NCBI RefSeq assembly: GCF_009727055.1
Contig: NC_052355.1
Span: 3,759,581-3,823,580 of the forward strand
DNA: 64,000 nucleotides
DNA from: Benincasa hispida
Taxonomy: Eukaryota > Streptophyta > Magnoliopsida > Cucurbitales > Cucurbitaceae
Direction: 5' to 3'
Part shown: positions 46,984-56,703 of the stretch, in pieces
Numbering within the stretch: the stretch's first letter is position 1
Layout of the letters: each line of letters opens with the position of its first letter
Translations under genes and position numbers: made by a program
The notes under the pieces: generated by a model
Database searches by the model: none
Told to the model about the DNA's origin: nothing
The model's input: only the letters and a program-made list of their open reading frames with translations

Positions 46984-47343
46984 ATGGAGGTTAGATCTAA
47001 GATACAACGTTTAAGTTACTTGCTTGCTCAAATTCCTGACTCAGATAGAAGATTAGAGGAGTTCTTGTTGCAATTGCATCACCTTCAGGCAACTGAGATG
47101 TTCCTCCATGAGTTAATATGCTTTTATGACAAGCATGATGACGTGGACCTCTCATCATGGTTTGTCCAAGTCATCATGGCACAAGAAGAATCGAAACCCA
47201 AATCCGACGAATCTCATATGATAAAATTAGAAGTTGAAAGACCTCATCCTATTCCGTCATCTGGTATTTCGTATATCTTTAAGTTTTCTTCTTTTTTTAA
47301 TTGTGTCGTTTTCTACCATGGACTCGTTTTCTTCTTCTTTTAA
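46984..47343 (+). CDS. Open frame of unknown function, 119 codons
   Basis: It begins MEVRSKIQRLSYLLAQIPDS and continues LEEFLLQLHHLQATEMFLHE, then DLSSWFVQVIMAQEESKPKS and an acidic stretch. The end is hydrophobic and probably noncoding, since it runs into a repeated block (GTGTCGTTTTCTACCATGG, twice, 66 bp apart, at 47300 and 47366). I do not recognise the family. It lies about 80 bp after a copia LTR on the same strand, so it could be a leader-region remnant or an unrelated exon. No splice context is clear. Confidence 0.3.
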   Translation: MEVRSKIQRLSYLLAQIPDSDRRLEEFLLQLHHLQATEMFLHELICFYDKHDDVDLSSWFVQVIMAQEESKPKSDESHMIKLEVERPHPIPSSGISYIFKFSSFFNCVVFYHGLVFFFF

Positions 47344-47600
47344 ATCTTTTTGTTCTCTAAAGTTTATTGTGTCGTTTTCTACCATGGACTCGTTTGAGAC
47401 TCTTCAGTCTTTTAATTCTTTATTTTTTCATTTTTTAGATATACAAAAAAGCCAAAATTTGATCTATCTGGCACCTTTCAAAAGATGAAGTTTCTTCAAA
47501 GTGTTGAGTGCTACATCCACTCAAGTAAGAAAGGGCCGAAGAAATATGAGAATTTCTTCGTACCTTGAAAAGGGGATGGGTCTCAACGAGCAACAGACAT

Positions 47601-48255
47601 TAAAATTTTTCCTTCTTGGAGGGAGGCAGGTAAAAATTTAATTTTTTTTTAGGAATAGAAAAACTAAATTTACTATAGATTGATTTAGCTTAATTTAGTT
47701 TAATTTAAATTACTTTTAGTATATATAAGAATAAAAAATAAAAAATAAAAACGGGCTAGAGCGCTCGCTGCGCTAGGAACAGATCCACGTGAAAAATGGC
47801 AAAAAAGCCTAAGCCTCTTCCTTTCCTCTCATTTTCTCTCCATTCCTCCCACAATCATACCTACCCATCACCTAATATCATGATTTCTTCCACAAATTAG
47901 CCACCCGACTCAATTTCTTGTATACAAACGTTAAAATTTTGCCTTCTTGGAGGGAGCCAGGTAAAAATTTAAATTTTTTTAGGAATAGAAAAACTAAATT
48001 TACTATAGATTGATTTAGCTTAATTTAATTTAGTTTAAATTACTTTTAATATATATAAGAAATAATAAAAATAAAAAAATAAAAATCGGGCAGACGCCAC
48101 TGCACTAGGAACAGATCCACGTGAAAAATGGCAAAAAAGCCCTAAGCCTCTTCCTGTCCTCTCATTTTCTCTCCATTCTCCCACCAAATCTTATCTACCC
48201 ATCACCTAATATCATGATTTCTTCCACAAATCAGCCACCCAACTCGATTTCTTGA
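47601..48255 (+). repeat. 331-bp tandem duplication
   Basis: 47601-47931 is repeated from 47932 to about 48255 with scattered changes. Shared blocks include CTTCTTGGAGGGAG, AACAGATCCACGTGAAAAAT and TAATATCATGATTTCTTCC. Each unit contains CCACGTG, a G-box core. No gene. Confidence 0.85.
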
Positions 48256-48610
48256 CTACCCATCAACAAATTTCGTGGGTTTTCTTCAAACCATGAAAAT
48301 TTGGGCGTTTTCGACGTTTTTTGATTTTTTTTCCTTCAACCAGAGGTAAAATCTCTTGTTTTCTTGATTTTCTCCTACTTTTTGCTTGAGTGTTGCTAGA
48401 TTTAGGTTTAGTTACTTTGATTTTTTATTTGTGCTGAAATTTCACATTTATGGAGATAGAGAAAGTCTGAATTTTTGTTGTGATTTTTCTAATTACAGGT
48501 TGGAAGTGGGTAGTTTAGGAGATTTTTTTTTTCGATTTTTAGGTTGAGTTCTTTTTTCACCGAGCTTTTATTTGCGTTGCTCTGAGTTGTGTAATTAGCG
48601 TAAGATTTCA

Positions 48611-49205
48611 ATGACACCCAAGAGAAATAAGGGAAAAAATGTAGCTAGTACCTCTAATAATCAGCCCTAGTACGACCAATATAGATTTCCTTCCTTAGGG
48701 GCATATAAGTACTTCCGTAGGATTTTAGTGGCCAAAATCCTTATTCTTGAAAGAGTCTTACCATTAGGGGAGGATATTACCCTCATCATTACTGACGAGA
48801 TTGAGAGACGAGATCGGGAGGAGTTAGCTAGTTGCCCCGAAGTTGGAATAGCCCAATTGTCAGGGAATTTTATATTAACATATAGGAGGACAGGGATGTC
48901 TCTGTTGTTAGAGGGATACCAGTTTCCTTTTTTTCTTTTCCTGCATTAACGTTTACACAATGGCTGATATGAGGGATGATGAGTATTCTCATTTCTTGTC
49001 TCAACTCTTTGAAGAAAGCTCAGTTGCTGAGGTCCTCTGTGGACCAGGGATCGACTAGGATAGGACGAACAATGAACCGATTAAGCTTACTGTAGGGATG
49101 TACTAGTCTCGAACCAAATCTGGCACACGTTTATTTGATCAGATTAATGTTAGTCAATGTGTAGCAGACGTGACCAAGGACAGGGAAAATTTTCATCTTA
49201 TTTTA
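48611..49205 (+). pseudogene. Fragment of the putative plant transposon protein family
   Basis: An ATG at 48611 begins MTPKRNKGKNVASTSNN. After a stop at about 48668 it continues YDQYRFPSLGAYKYFRRILV and EDITLIITDEIERRDREELA. After a frame change near 48950 it reads MRDDEYSHFLSQLFEESSVA and EVLCGPGID. This order resembles the domain often annotated in plants as putative plant transposon protein, found beside Ty3/Athila sequences. Its function is unknown. The same family is seen, better preserved, at 58107-59445. Confidence 0.65.
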
Positions 49206-50200
49206 GTTTAGGTTTTATTATTTTTGGGTTGTATTCTATGGAGAATATCAATTCATCTCTCCTTCTTTGTCTATGACGTCATCGAGATGAGTTTCTCGGT
49301 TCTTGATCTTAGGATGTAAACTTATGTAACAACTTTGAGGATTTTTTTGTATTAATTTCAAATTGATTTTATGCATCTTTGATGTGTTTTAATTCTTGGA
49401 TGTATGTTTATGTGTTTAATTGATGATCATTCCTTTGAATGTATTTCGATTGTTAAAGAACTTTAGGTTTGCACTATGTATTTCTCTTCGTCTAGCCTAA
49501 GTCATTGAGTAGAAAAAATCGAGTCTTGCATGCTAGGGTTTTTAAGTCTAGTCTTTGATCCTAAATTGTTTGATTTTATTTAATTTAAGGATATCAATTT
49601 AATCAAGTTGACTATCCAATTAAATATCTTCCCAATAGAAACCTATAACTTAATGCAATTGTTAATTGGTTCTTCTTAATCATTATCGAATTTGGTTGAA
49701 GTGATTGAACTTAGTTAATTAATGTTTCATTAGAAGTTTTAATTTAATTTAGGTCGTTTGTATGATTTAGTATTAATTAGTTGTCCACCTTTATAGATAC
49801 TAGTTAGGAATAATCAAACAAGTGTTGTGTTAAGCACAATCAATATGAGTTAATAGAAACAATTCGATGATGGAAAATTACATAGGAGGAATTCATTTAT
49901 TCCCAAGAGCTAGAATATCTAAACCTCGATACATTTTCCTGCTTTATTTTTACTTTCTTGCACGTTTAATCTCATCCATGTCAAACTCCCTCATTTACCG
50001 CTCTAGTTAGAAAATTGGCTCAATGAAATAAATTACGCTCCCCTGTGGATCACCTAGACGTACCACTATTACTACATCTTTATAAGGATAGGAGTAGTTC
50101 GATATTATGAATTTTCTTTTATCAATAGAAGTTTCTTGTCATTATGTTATGTACACTTGTGCCCAGACAAGAAGACTAACAAGTTCACCTAGTGGGCCTA
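49206..50200 (+). repeat. Possible Athila-like LTR end inside intron 3
   Basis: The block near 50040 (CTCCCCTGTGGATCACC, then a run leading to TACTACATCTTTATAAG) resembles the U5 end of Athila LTRs. Exact limits cannot be set. No gene is seen. Confidence 0.4.
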
Positions 50201-51007
50201 GTAGTGGATATGTTATTCATGTAAGGGCAAGGATGGACCGACGAATGACAATAAGAATTCGTAGCTGTGACACTGGGACCAGATAAAAGCTTCCGAATAT
50301 GTTTTCATGTTTTCATGTTTGAAATGAGTCTTAGTATTTGAAATTCTAGAACTTGTTATATTAAACTTTTTAATTCTTAAAAGTTTTATAGGTTTAATTC
50401 TTAAAAGTGCCATCGAGAGGAAGTAGGTTTAATTTTAAAAGACTTAATAGTCACTAAAGAGGTCTAATTAAATTATTATAGATTGAAAAATAAAAGAAAT
50501 AAATAGTTATAAGGTGATAAATATAATTACTTAAAGAAAAATTTATGAAATGTGATTTTAATTATTTAGAGAACAGTTTAAGCCTTTTACTTTGAGTAAA
50601 GGCTTAAAATGTTGATTTCGATGAAAATATCGAGGTCTTAATTTTTTAAAAAAAAAATCGATGGAAATATCGATAAATTGCCGATTTCTATGGTTATTTC
50701 TGGAAAAATTATAAAAAAAATTCAGAAAACAAATTTAAATTAGTGAATAAATATTTTATGATTTTTAAAAGAATTAACATATTTATTAATTATGTTATAT
50801 TGATATTAGTGACATTTTGGTGCTTATTTTTTTAGTGTTTCCTCCATTTTCTAAGCCGTGCTGGATATCCACGGAAATAAATAACACCTTTAATGTCAGT
50901 CAGAATAAATAGGGCACATGGTACAATGACGGACAGAGAAAAAAAAGGATGGAAATTGATGAAGATGTCGATGCAATTTTGGTTAGTATAGAAGCATATA
51001 CACGTAC
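50201..51007. other. Intron 3, part next to exon 3
   Basis: AT-rich, with no recognisable gene or element. Confidence 0.4.
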
Positions 51008-51921
51008 CTGGGGGACTGCAATTCTTCCATAGAGAGAAGATATATTAACAATAGTTCCTTTATTTTTAGGAAGCATAAGAGGAATGAGGTGACGCAACAC
51101 ATTTGCTGCCCCTTTTATATTTATGTCAATCACATTATCGAACATTTCACTAGGAATCTCCCACAACTTCAAAGTTTCATTCACCACAGCCGCATTATTT
51201 ACTGTCAAGATTAATTAAAACACTCCAATTTCATTGCCTAATTCAATCCATTTGTAAAAAAAATTAAACGAAACTATATATATAACTTTATATACCAATG
51301 ATGTCAATGGAACCAAATTTCTCCTTAACCTTGTGTGCCATTTTTTGGATGCTGTCATTTGATTTCTACAAAATTAAACATTATATATGTATGTTATAAA
51401 ATCAACGATCAAAGAAAGCAAGTAAAGAAAACAATAGAGAAATAGACACATACATTTATGTGGTTTATTAACAGAGGGAAAGATAATACATATTCAAAGA
51501 CGCCAGTAGAATTAGAATGTTTATATATAGCATCCTCTTTAAACTCTAGGATTGAATCAAAATCATAACTAGACCCATCTTGGTCTTTTAAAGCATCAGA
51601 TATTAGATTCAAAACATTTCGATAATATACCAAACATTAAAGGATGAAGAATTAAAAAGTTTCCACATCCAGGTTGAAGAGCAAATGGTCTCGTGGGGAA
51701 GCATTGGAGAGTTGTTGTTGAAGTGAATCTAATTTGATTTTGTCACGACCACAACCAATGATTGTATGCCCACGTTTAGCCAATTCCAATGCCAAAGCTC
51801 GTCCTAACCCTCTGCTCACTCCACTTATTACGACTCTTTTTGTGGTTTCTGCTTCCTTTATTTCAGCATATCCATTCGTTTCTTGTAATTCTTCATCGTT
51901 TGATGAATTGGTGGTAGCCAT
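51008..51921 (-). CDS. SDR exons 1-3 (cofactor-binding half)
   Basis: The ATG at 51921-51919 (MATTNSSNDEEL) is the first in frame. Exon 1 carries VVISGVSRGLGRALALELAK, the glycine-rich NADP-binding loop (GxxxGxG), and GCGRDKIKLDSLQQQL. Exon 2 (51365-51296) encodes SNDSIQKMAHKVKEKFGSID. Exon 3 (51201-51008) encodes VNNAAVVNETLKLWEIP, VIDINIKGAANVLRHLIPLM and IVNISSLYGRIAVPQ with the catalytic Ser. The exon 2-3 junction is clean (ATTG/GT...AG/TA). The exon 3 donor is CAG/GTACGT. A short open stretch inside intron 1 (51409-51633) reads SDALKDQDGSSYDFDSILEF; it has a diverged counterpart upstream of the gene at about 52260-52375 and is probably a repeat. Confidence 0.82.
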
Positions 51922-51996
51922 CAAACTATCAGAAACGAGCTACAACTATTGTTATTGTTTAATTTTGTGTAGAAATTAAAATTTGATCAATCATCA

Positions 51997-52010
51997 CATT
52001 ATATATAATG
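51997..52010 (-). promoter_or_regulatory. Palindromic TATA box of the SDR gene
   Basis: CATTATATATAATG is a perfect 14-bp palindrome about 77-90 bp upstream of the ATG. The position suits a plant TATA box with a short 5' UTR. Being palindromic, it could serve either direction. Confidence 0.55.
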
Positions 52011-52019
52011 TGCAGAAGA

Positions 52020-53829
52020 GTTTGGAGAGTGAAAACCATGGACAACATCTCTTCTCTTTAGTGGTTGGAGGTTTTCAGAGGGTCCAAGAAAATTTCCAAA
52101 TTATGTAAAAAACTCAATACTTTCTTTAAAAGAAAATTTCCCAAAATCAGCCCTGATAAAATGTAAAACAACAAAAACTCGACAATGTATAATCTACGTG
52201 TACAAATAGAAAGAGAGAATAATATTAGATTACAAATGGGAGAAGTTAATATAGATCACATCTCTAAACTCTAGAACCGAAATCGTAAATAATGTAATTA
52301 TGACAAATACGAATAAAACTTAAGTCGTTTGAAGCGTTAGATAACAGATTTAATGTGTTCCAACTAAATAATTACAACTCCATCATTGAGGAAGATTAAT
52401 TTCTTTGTTCTCCATTAAAGAAGTTTTATTTATTTTTTTTTCTAACAAGGAATTTTTTGTTGACACGACTAAGTCAATCAAAAACGAATTGTTAGGATCC
52501 TGAAACCAATTTTTTTTTTTGAGATAACGACCTTCCATATATCTCCACGGTAATATTATTCACTTTTAACCACATAACTCTGATTTTCATTTCACCGACA
52601 AGTATTGGAGATAATGTGAAATTGTGCAATTTATTGAGATGTTCTTTGGTGGGTAGACGTGGGCACACATGAGCCAAAAACACAGCAAACCACAGGCATC
52701 CCATGTTGGCTGTGTGGATGTGCTTCATCTCCATATATATACATTTCATTGTCCCATTTGAGCAATAATGTTGAAGCATGAATTTGACAACTTACGAAAA
52801 AGTAGCTCAATCTTTTGTGATGGATGGTAAGAATTAAGTTTTAAAGTTATAGTAATCTCAATTTGTGTGGTTGTGTTTCTCCAAAGGTTATATCTCGATA
52901 CCCTATAAATGAACACGTGATTGTTTTATTAGGACATTGAATTTTCGGATGACTGTTGATTTTTACGTAGGTTGTGAGAGCCCTCTTACGTTAATTTGTA
53001 AGAGACGGATATGGATGGATATGTGAGCCAAGTTGTTGATGTGAGAGAAACCATGTGATTCAGTTCAATTTTTAGCTTTTAACTTTTCTATGTCGAACAA
53101 TCTCCTCAGGATATAGGGGAGAATCGAAAATCAATAAAATCGTCTTGTTGGAATGTTTTGAATTTATTTACTGATGCTTCGAACAACTAAATACGGGAAT
53201 CTCGTATTTAGCATATTTATTTATTTATAATTATTTATGATTATGACCATAGGGTTTAGAATAGTGCACTATATAGATTCTCTAATCCTAAAGACACCGT
53301 TCAAAATATTCTGAAAACATTCTATCTAATAATACTGTTCTCCCTTTGCTACGTGGACGTAGCTAACACACCATTAGTGAATCATGTATATCTGTGTGTT
53401 GATTATTTTTACTTTTTTTTTATTCTTTAATTATCGATTTCGTAATACGTATAAATTCACCGAAATCAAATCGATTCGTTGCCAACTTGGTTACAGGATT
53501 CAGCTACAGTTTGAGATTCATGGAAACCGACCAACGTTGATTGAGAGGGTGTGCACCGATGAAACAACTGAGCCACCCGATTACATGATTTTTATTTGAT
53601 TTCCAAAATTTCATTCACTAGTACAGCTGCCACGTGTTCCCTGTGTGGTTGCTGGGTTGACTATTCACTGACTAGTCCACTTGCTAATTCATGAAGAGGC
53701 TTTTGGATTGTAGATATTATTTCACGATTTTGAATATAAATGCCTAGAATATAAATGTTTGGATTTTAAAAGTGCAAGATAATTAATGTCTGTGTTTGGA
53801 CATATAGGATAATCTATATCTAGAAATTA
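52020..53829. other. Unassigned region upstream of the SDR gene
   Basis: Open stretches at 52492-52779 (-) and 53384-53599 (+) resemble no known family. A CCACGTG G-box-like word lies near 53630. 52260-52375 is a diverged copy of the block inside SDR intron 1. Confidence 0.35.
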
Positions 53830-54059
53830 AATGAATGTGCTTAATTTACCAATTTTGTATATAGAAATGAAAACTATTATTTAATCAAATGTAAGAGAAC
53901 AAACAATGTAGTCATAATTAAATATAATTATTTAATATTTTATTNNNNNNNNNNNNNNNNNNNNAATGAATGTGCTTAATTTACCAATTTTGTATATAGA
54001 AATTAAAACTATTATTTAATCAAATGTAAGAGAACAAACAATGTAGTCATAATTAAATA
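53830..54059. repeat. 20-N gap with duplicated flanks
   Basis: 53830-53924 and 53965-54059 (95 bp each) are identical except for one base. Ns occupy 53945-53964. This looks like unmerged contig ends or an unresolved tandem repeat. Confidence 0.9.
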
Positions 54060-54064
54060 AAAAA

Positions 54065-55384
54065 TTATATTAAATAGTTAAGATAACATAAAATCTAAAT
54101 GTATTAATTGAAATTTATTAAGTCTAAATAAATATTTATATTTAATAACTATTTAAAAATATTAATAATAATTAATTGATATTAATTTCTTAATTAATCA
54201 GGCTCCATTCATGGAATTATGTATAAAATTATGCCTAAGTCTAGAAACTGAAATAAAGATTACTTTATCCAAAAAATAACCTATTCTCATGCAATTTAAT
54301 TGATAACTAATCTCATGAAATCAAATTAAGAAACAATGCATTAGGAATTGTCATTAACAATTTTTACTATTAACATAACTATAATCATGATAGATTCATA
54401 ACTATTTAATGATATAGATTCAATAAAACATTCAATCTCTCAATTAAACATTCAACGTAACAATTATCAATGGCCATAAATAAGAATAAGACATGATACC
54501 ATTAAAAAGTAAAGTATTCAACAAACATCCATGAAAAGAATTAAATTCAATCTAAATTCATAACAACTTCATCAATACCCTAAAATAACAAGTTTAGCTA
54601 CTCATAACTTTCAAAAACATATTTTCATACATCAATTCAAGCTTAAGTTTAAGAGAGAGAGAGAGAAAAAAAGGAAACTGAGAAGAATCCTCCAAGCTTG
54701 CATTGAACGTCATCTTGGAAACTTGAACAACCTTCAAGATGTCCCTCAAATTCTCTAACTTTTAAGCATAAAATATCTTTTAGGTCTGAAACTTCATTTT
54801 TCAGCCCTCAATTCGATCAGAGTCCTCTCCCATTAGATCAAAATCCTCTTTCAACAGGTCAGAATGACGTCCAATTAAAGGATAAGAAAGTTGGAAAAGA
54901 AATCCTTGCTAAAATTAGCAGATTTTTCAAATAAAGAAAGCCAACATTGTAACGCTAGTACCATGGTCTAGAGTTGTCGTAGTGTCACGCTAAGCTACTT
55001 CTAGCGTTGCAACGCTACTTCCTGAAGTGCAGCTATTTCCTTTGAGTTTATATCACCACTTCACGTTGTAGCATTGCAACGCTCCCCTGCCATTTGGTTT
55101 CTTTAGCATTTTCCCTCTATTTTCTTCACTCCCTTTGGTCCATTACTTTATTTTGATTCCTTTAAGTCTAGTTTAATCATTTTTGGCTTATTTTGAGTAT
55201 AATTCACTTCTTGACCAGAAATCTTGGAAATCACTAGCAAATACATCAAATCTGACAAAAACACATTAAAAACCATCATAGATCTATAGCGATTGTGCGG
55301 CACTTGTTCCCGCTCACGAACAAGCCAGCCAACTCGAATACAGACTGCCGACGGCACACCGAGTGCCTCTTGCAACCTCTACCC
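54065..55384 (-). repeat. Probable Athila-like LTR fragment
   Basis: GTTTAGCTACTCATAAC near 54590 and the block 54640-55100 (GAGAGAGA tract, repeats of the GCAACGCT word) are in the style of other Athila LTRs on -. 54065-54400 is only AT-rich. No gene. Confidence 0.4.
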
Positions 55385-55800
55385 CCGTTTTAGTTAGGGA
55401 GGAAACAACGACCAGGGGGGGCCAAAGAAACATGTAGACCAATCATTTTGGGAATCGAGGCAATCCTCCAGTTTTTCATCATCAGGGTTAAAGCCAGAAT
55501 AACTATCTGAACAGGCAATCGCACAACCAACCTTCTTCATCTAACACCTCACCCAATTCGTCATCGTTGGAAGCTCTGCTCAAGCAATACATAGAAAAGA
55601 ACGATGCGATCATGCAATCACAAACATCTTCCATCAGGACTTTGGAGGTACAGGTCGGGTAGCTTGTGGCTAAACTTAGAAGTAGAACACCTGGGACACT
55701 GCCCAGCAACTTGGACGCACCTGGACCAAGTGGAAAGGAGTAATGTCAAGAAGTGACATTGGGCAGACAAGCCTGATCGCCTGCGGGGATGCGTTTGCGA
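55385..55800 (+). pseudogene. Athila-type gag tail
   Basis: The frame reads NQPSSSNTSPNSSSLEALLK, QYIEKNDAIMQSQTSSIRTL, EVQVGQ-like text with a stop in place of Q, and KLRSRTPGTLPSNLDAPGPS followed by CQEVTL. This is the coiled-coil tail of gag that precedes protease in related elements (compare 10875-11282 on -). Capsid, knuckle and all of pol are absent. The next recognisable feature on + is a minisatellite and then a promoter and ORF, so pol has been lost. Confidence 0.82.
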
Positions 55801-56067
55801 TAACATTGAAGACCCTTTTTAAACAGCATCTCTATCAACTATCTTTACTGCTTTAGTTACCGTTTTATTAGTGCTTTAGTGAAATTAGTTTATTGCTTTA
55901 TTGATTTAGTTTCCTTGCCTATTCGAATTTACTTCCAATTCAGTTTCAGCATGCGTTGATCTTGATTTATTGTTGAATAATTGATTTAAGTGAACACCGC
56001 AACGTCTTATCATTATGGTTTTGGGATAACCGTTGTGATGTTGGTGATACATAGTAATGTCAGGTAT

Positions 56068-56366
56068 GCATTGCGTCGACGGGTGTATCTTGCGTTAATG
56101 GATACACTTTGCGCCCGTCCGCCAAAGATGCATTGCATTGACGGATGTGTTGTGCTAGTATATACATTGCGCCCGTCCTCTGCAAATATGCACTATGTTG
56201 ACGAATGTGTTGCGTTGGTAGAAATACCTTGCGACCATCCTCCAAAGTTGCGTTGCGTTCACGGATGTGTTGCACTAATATATACATTGCGCCCGTCCTC
56301 CAAATATTCATTGCGGTGATGGTTGTGTTGCGTTCAAAACTAAACATTGCGCCCATCCTATAAAAA
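56068..56366 (+). repeat. Minisatellite, five units of about 60 bp
   Basis: Units start at 56068, 56130, 56190, 56250 and 56309. The common core is GCATTGCGTTGACGGATGTG...ACATTGCGCCCGTCCTCCAAA with changes in each unit. It is CpG-rich. Open frames on both strands across it follow from the repeat and are not genes. Confidence 0.85.
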
Positions 56367-56535
56367 TAAAAAAAATGATATAATATTCGTGAAGAGGGTA
56401 ATTGAACGATCATTTTAGCTCCCGAGGTGAATTATTACATAGAATACGAAAGGACATCCTTTCCTACTATGTCTTAATGGGAGGGGCGCGACAGACTTTT
56501 TGGATTACCAAAGCCTACCAATGCACCGATTGCGT

Positions 56536-56616
56536 TGGGCCCATCAAGGCCCAACCTATAAATCGCCCCTCCTCAGCCCATTGGAGTTCACTTTCATTCC
56601 CTTCGTGAAAACCCTA
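56536..56616 (+). promoter_or_regulatory. Promoter of host type: site II words, TATA box, telo-box
   Basis: TGGGCCCA (56536-56543) and GGCCCA (56548-56553) are site II words bound by TCP-type factors. CCTATAAATCG (56555-56565) is the TATA box, AGCCCA follows near 56575, and AAACCCTAA (56608-56616) is a telo-box about 50 bp after the TATA box. This set is typical of plant growth and translation genes. The ORF start is at 56704. Confidence 0.65.
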
Positions 56617-56703
56617 ACAAAATCTCTCTGCATACCTTAATAGCTGTCCACACTTTCTTTCGAGAAAAGAAAAATTTCCAACTTCTTTCCCTTAACCGAA
56701 CTC

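Larger units (their letters stand above)
39652..51921 (-). pseudogene. Short-chain dehydrogenase/reductase (pterin aldehyde reductase-like), split by a 10.9-kb intron
   Basis: The best match from memory is the plant NADPH-dependent pterin aldehyde reductase, which salvages oxidised folate side products in the cytosol. Exons as I read them on - are 51921-51664, 51365-51296, 51201-51008, 40118-39945 and 39754-39652, about 266 codons and slightly short for the family. The order of domains is correct: cofactor loop, NNA motif, catalytic Ser and YxxxK, C-terminal end. Four changes argue for decay. Exon 1 ends GATGTG followed by GA where a GT donor is expected (GT two codon positions earlier is a weak alternative). 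NNAG is NNAA. Exon 4 needs removal of one T to stay in frame with exon 3. Exon 5 has GG where the acceptor AG should be. Intron 3 (40119-51007) is full of mobile elements. A diverged but expressed gene with unusual splicing cannot be ruled out. Confidence 0.78.

Noticed and set aside
46984..47343. Histidine phosphotransfer protein, suggested by a LQLHHLQ-like helix
   Set aside because: The HPt histidine motif and following helix pattern are missing, and the similarity is too short to name a family.
55618..55806. Open frames on - over 55148-55806
   Set aside because: They lie opposite the gag tail, which is clearly coding on +.
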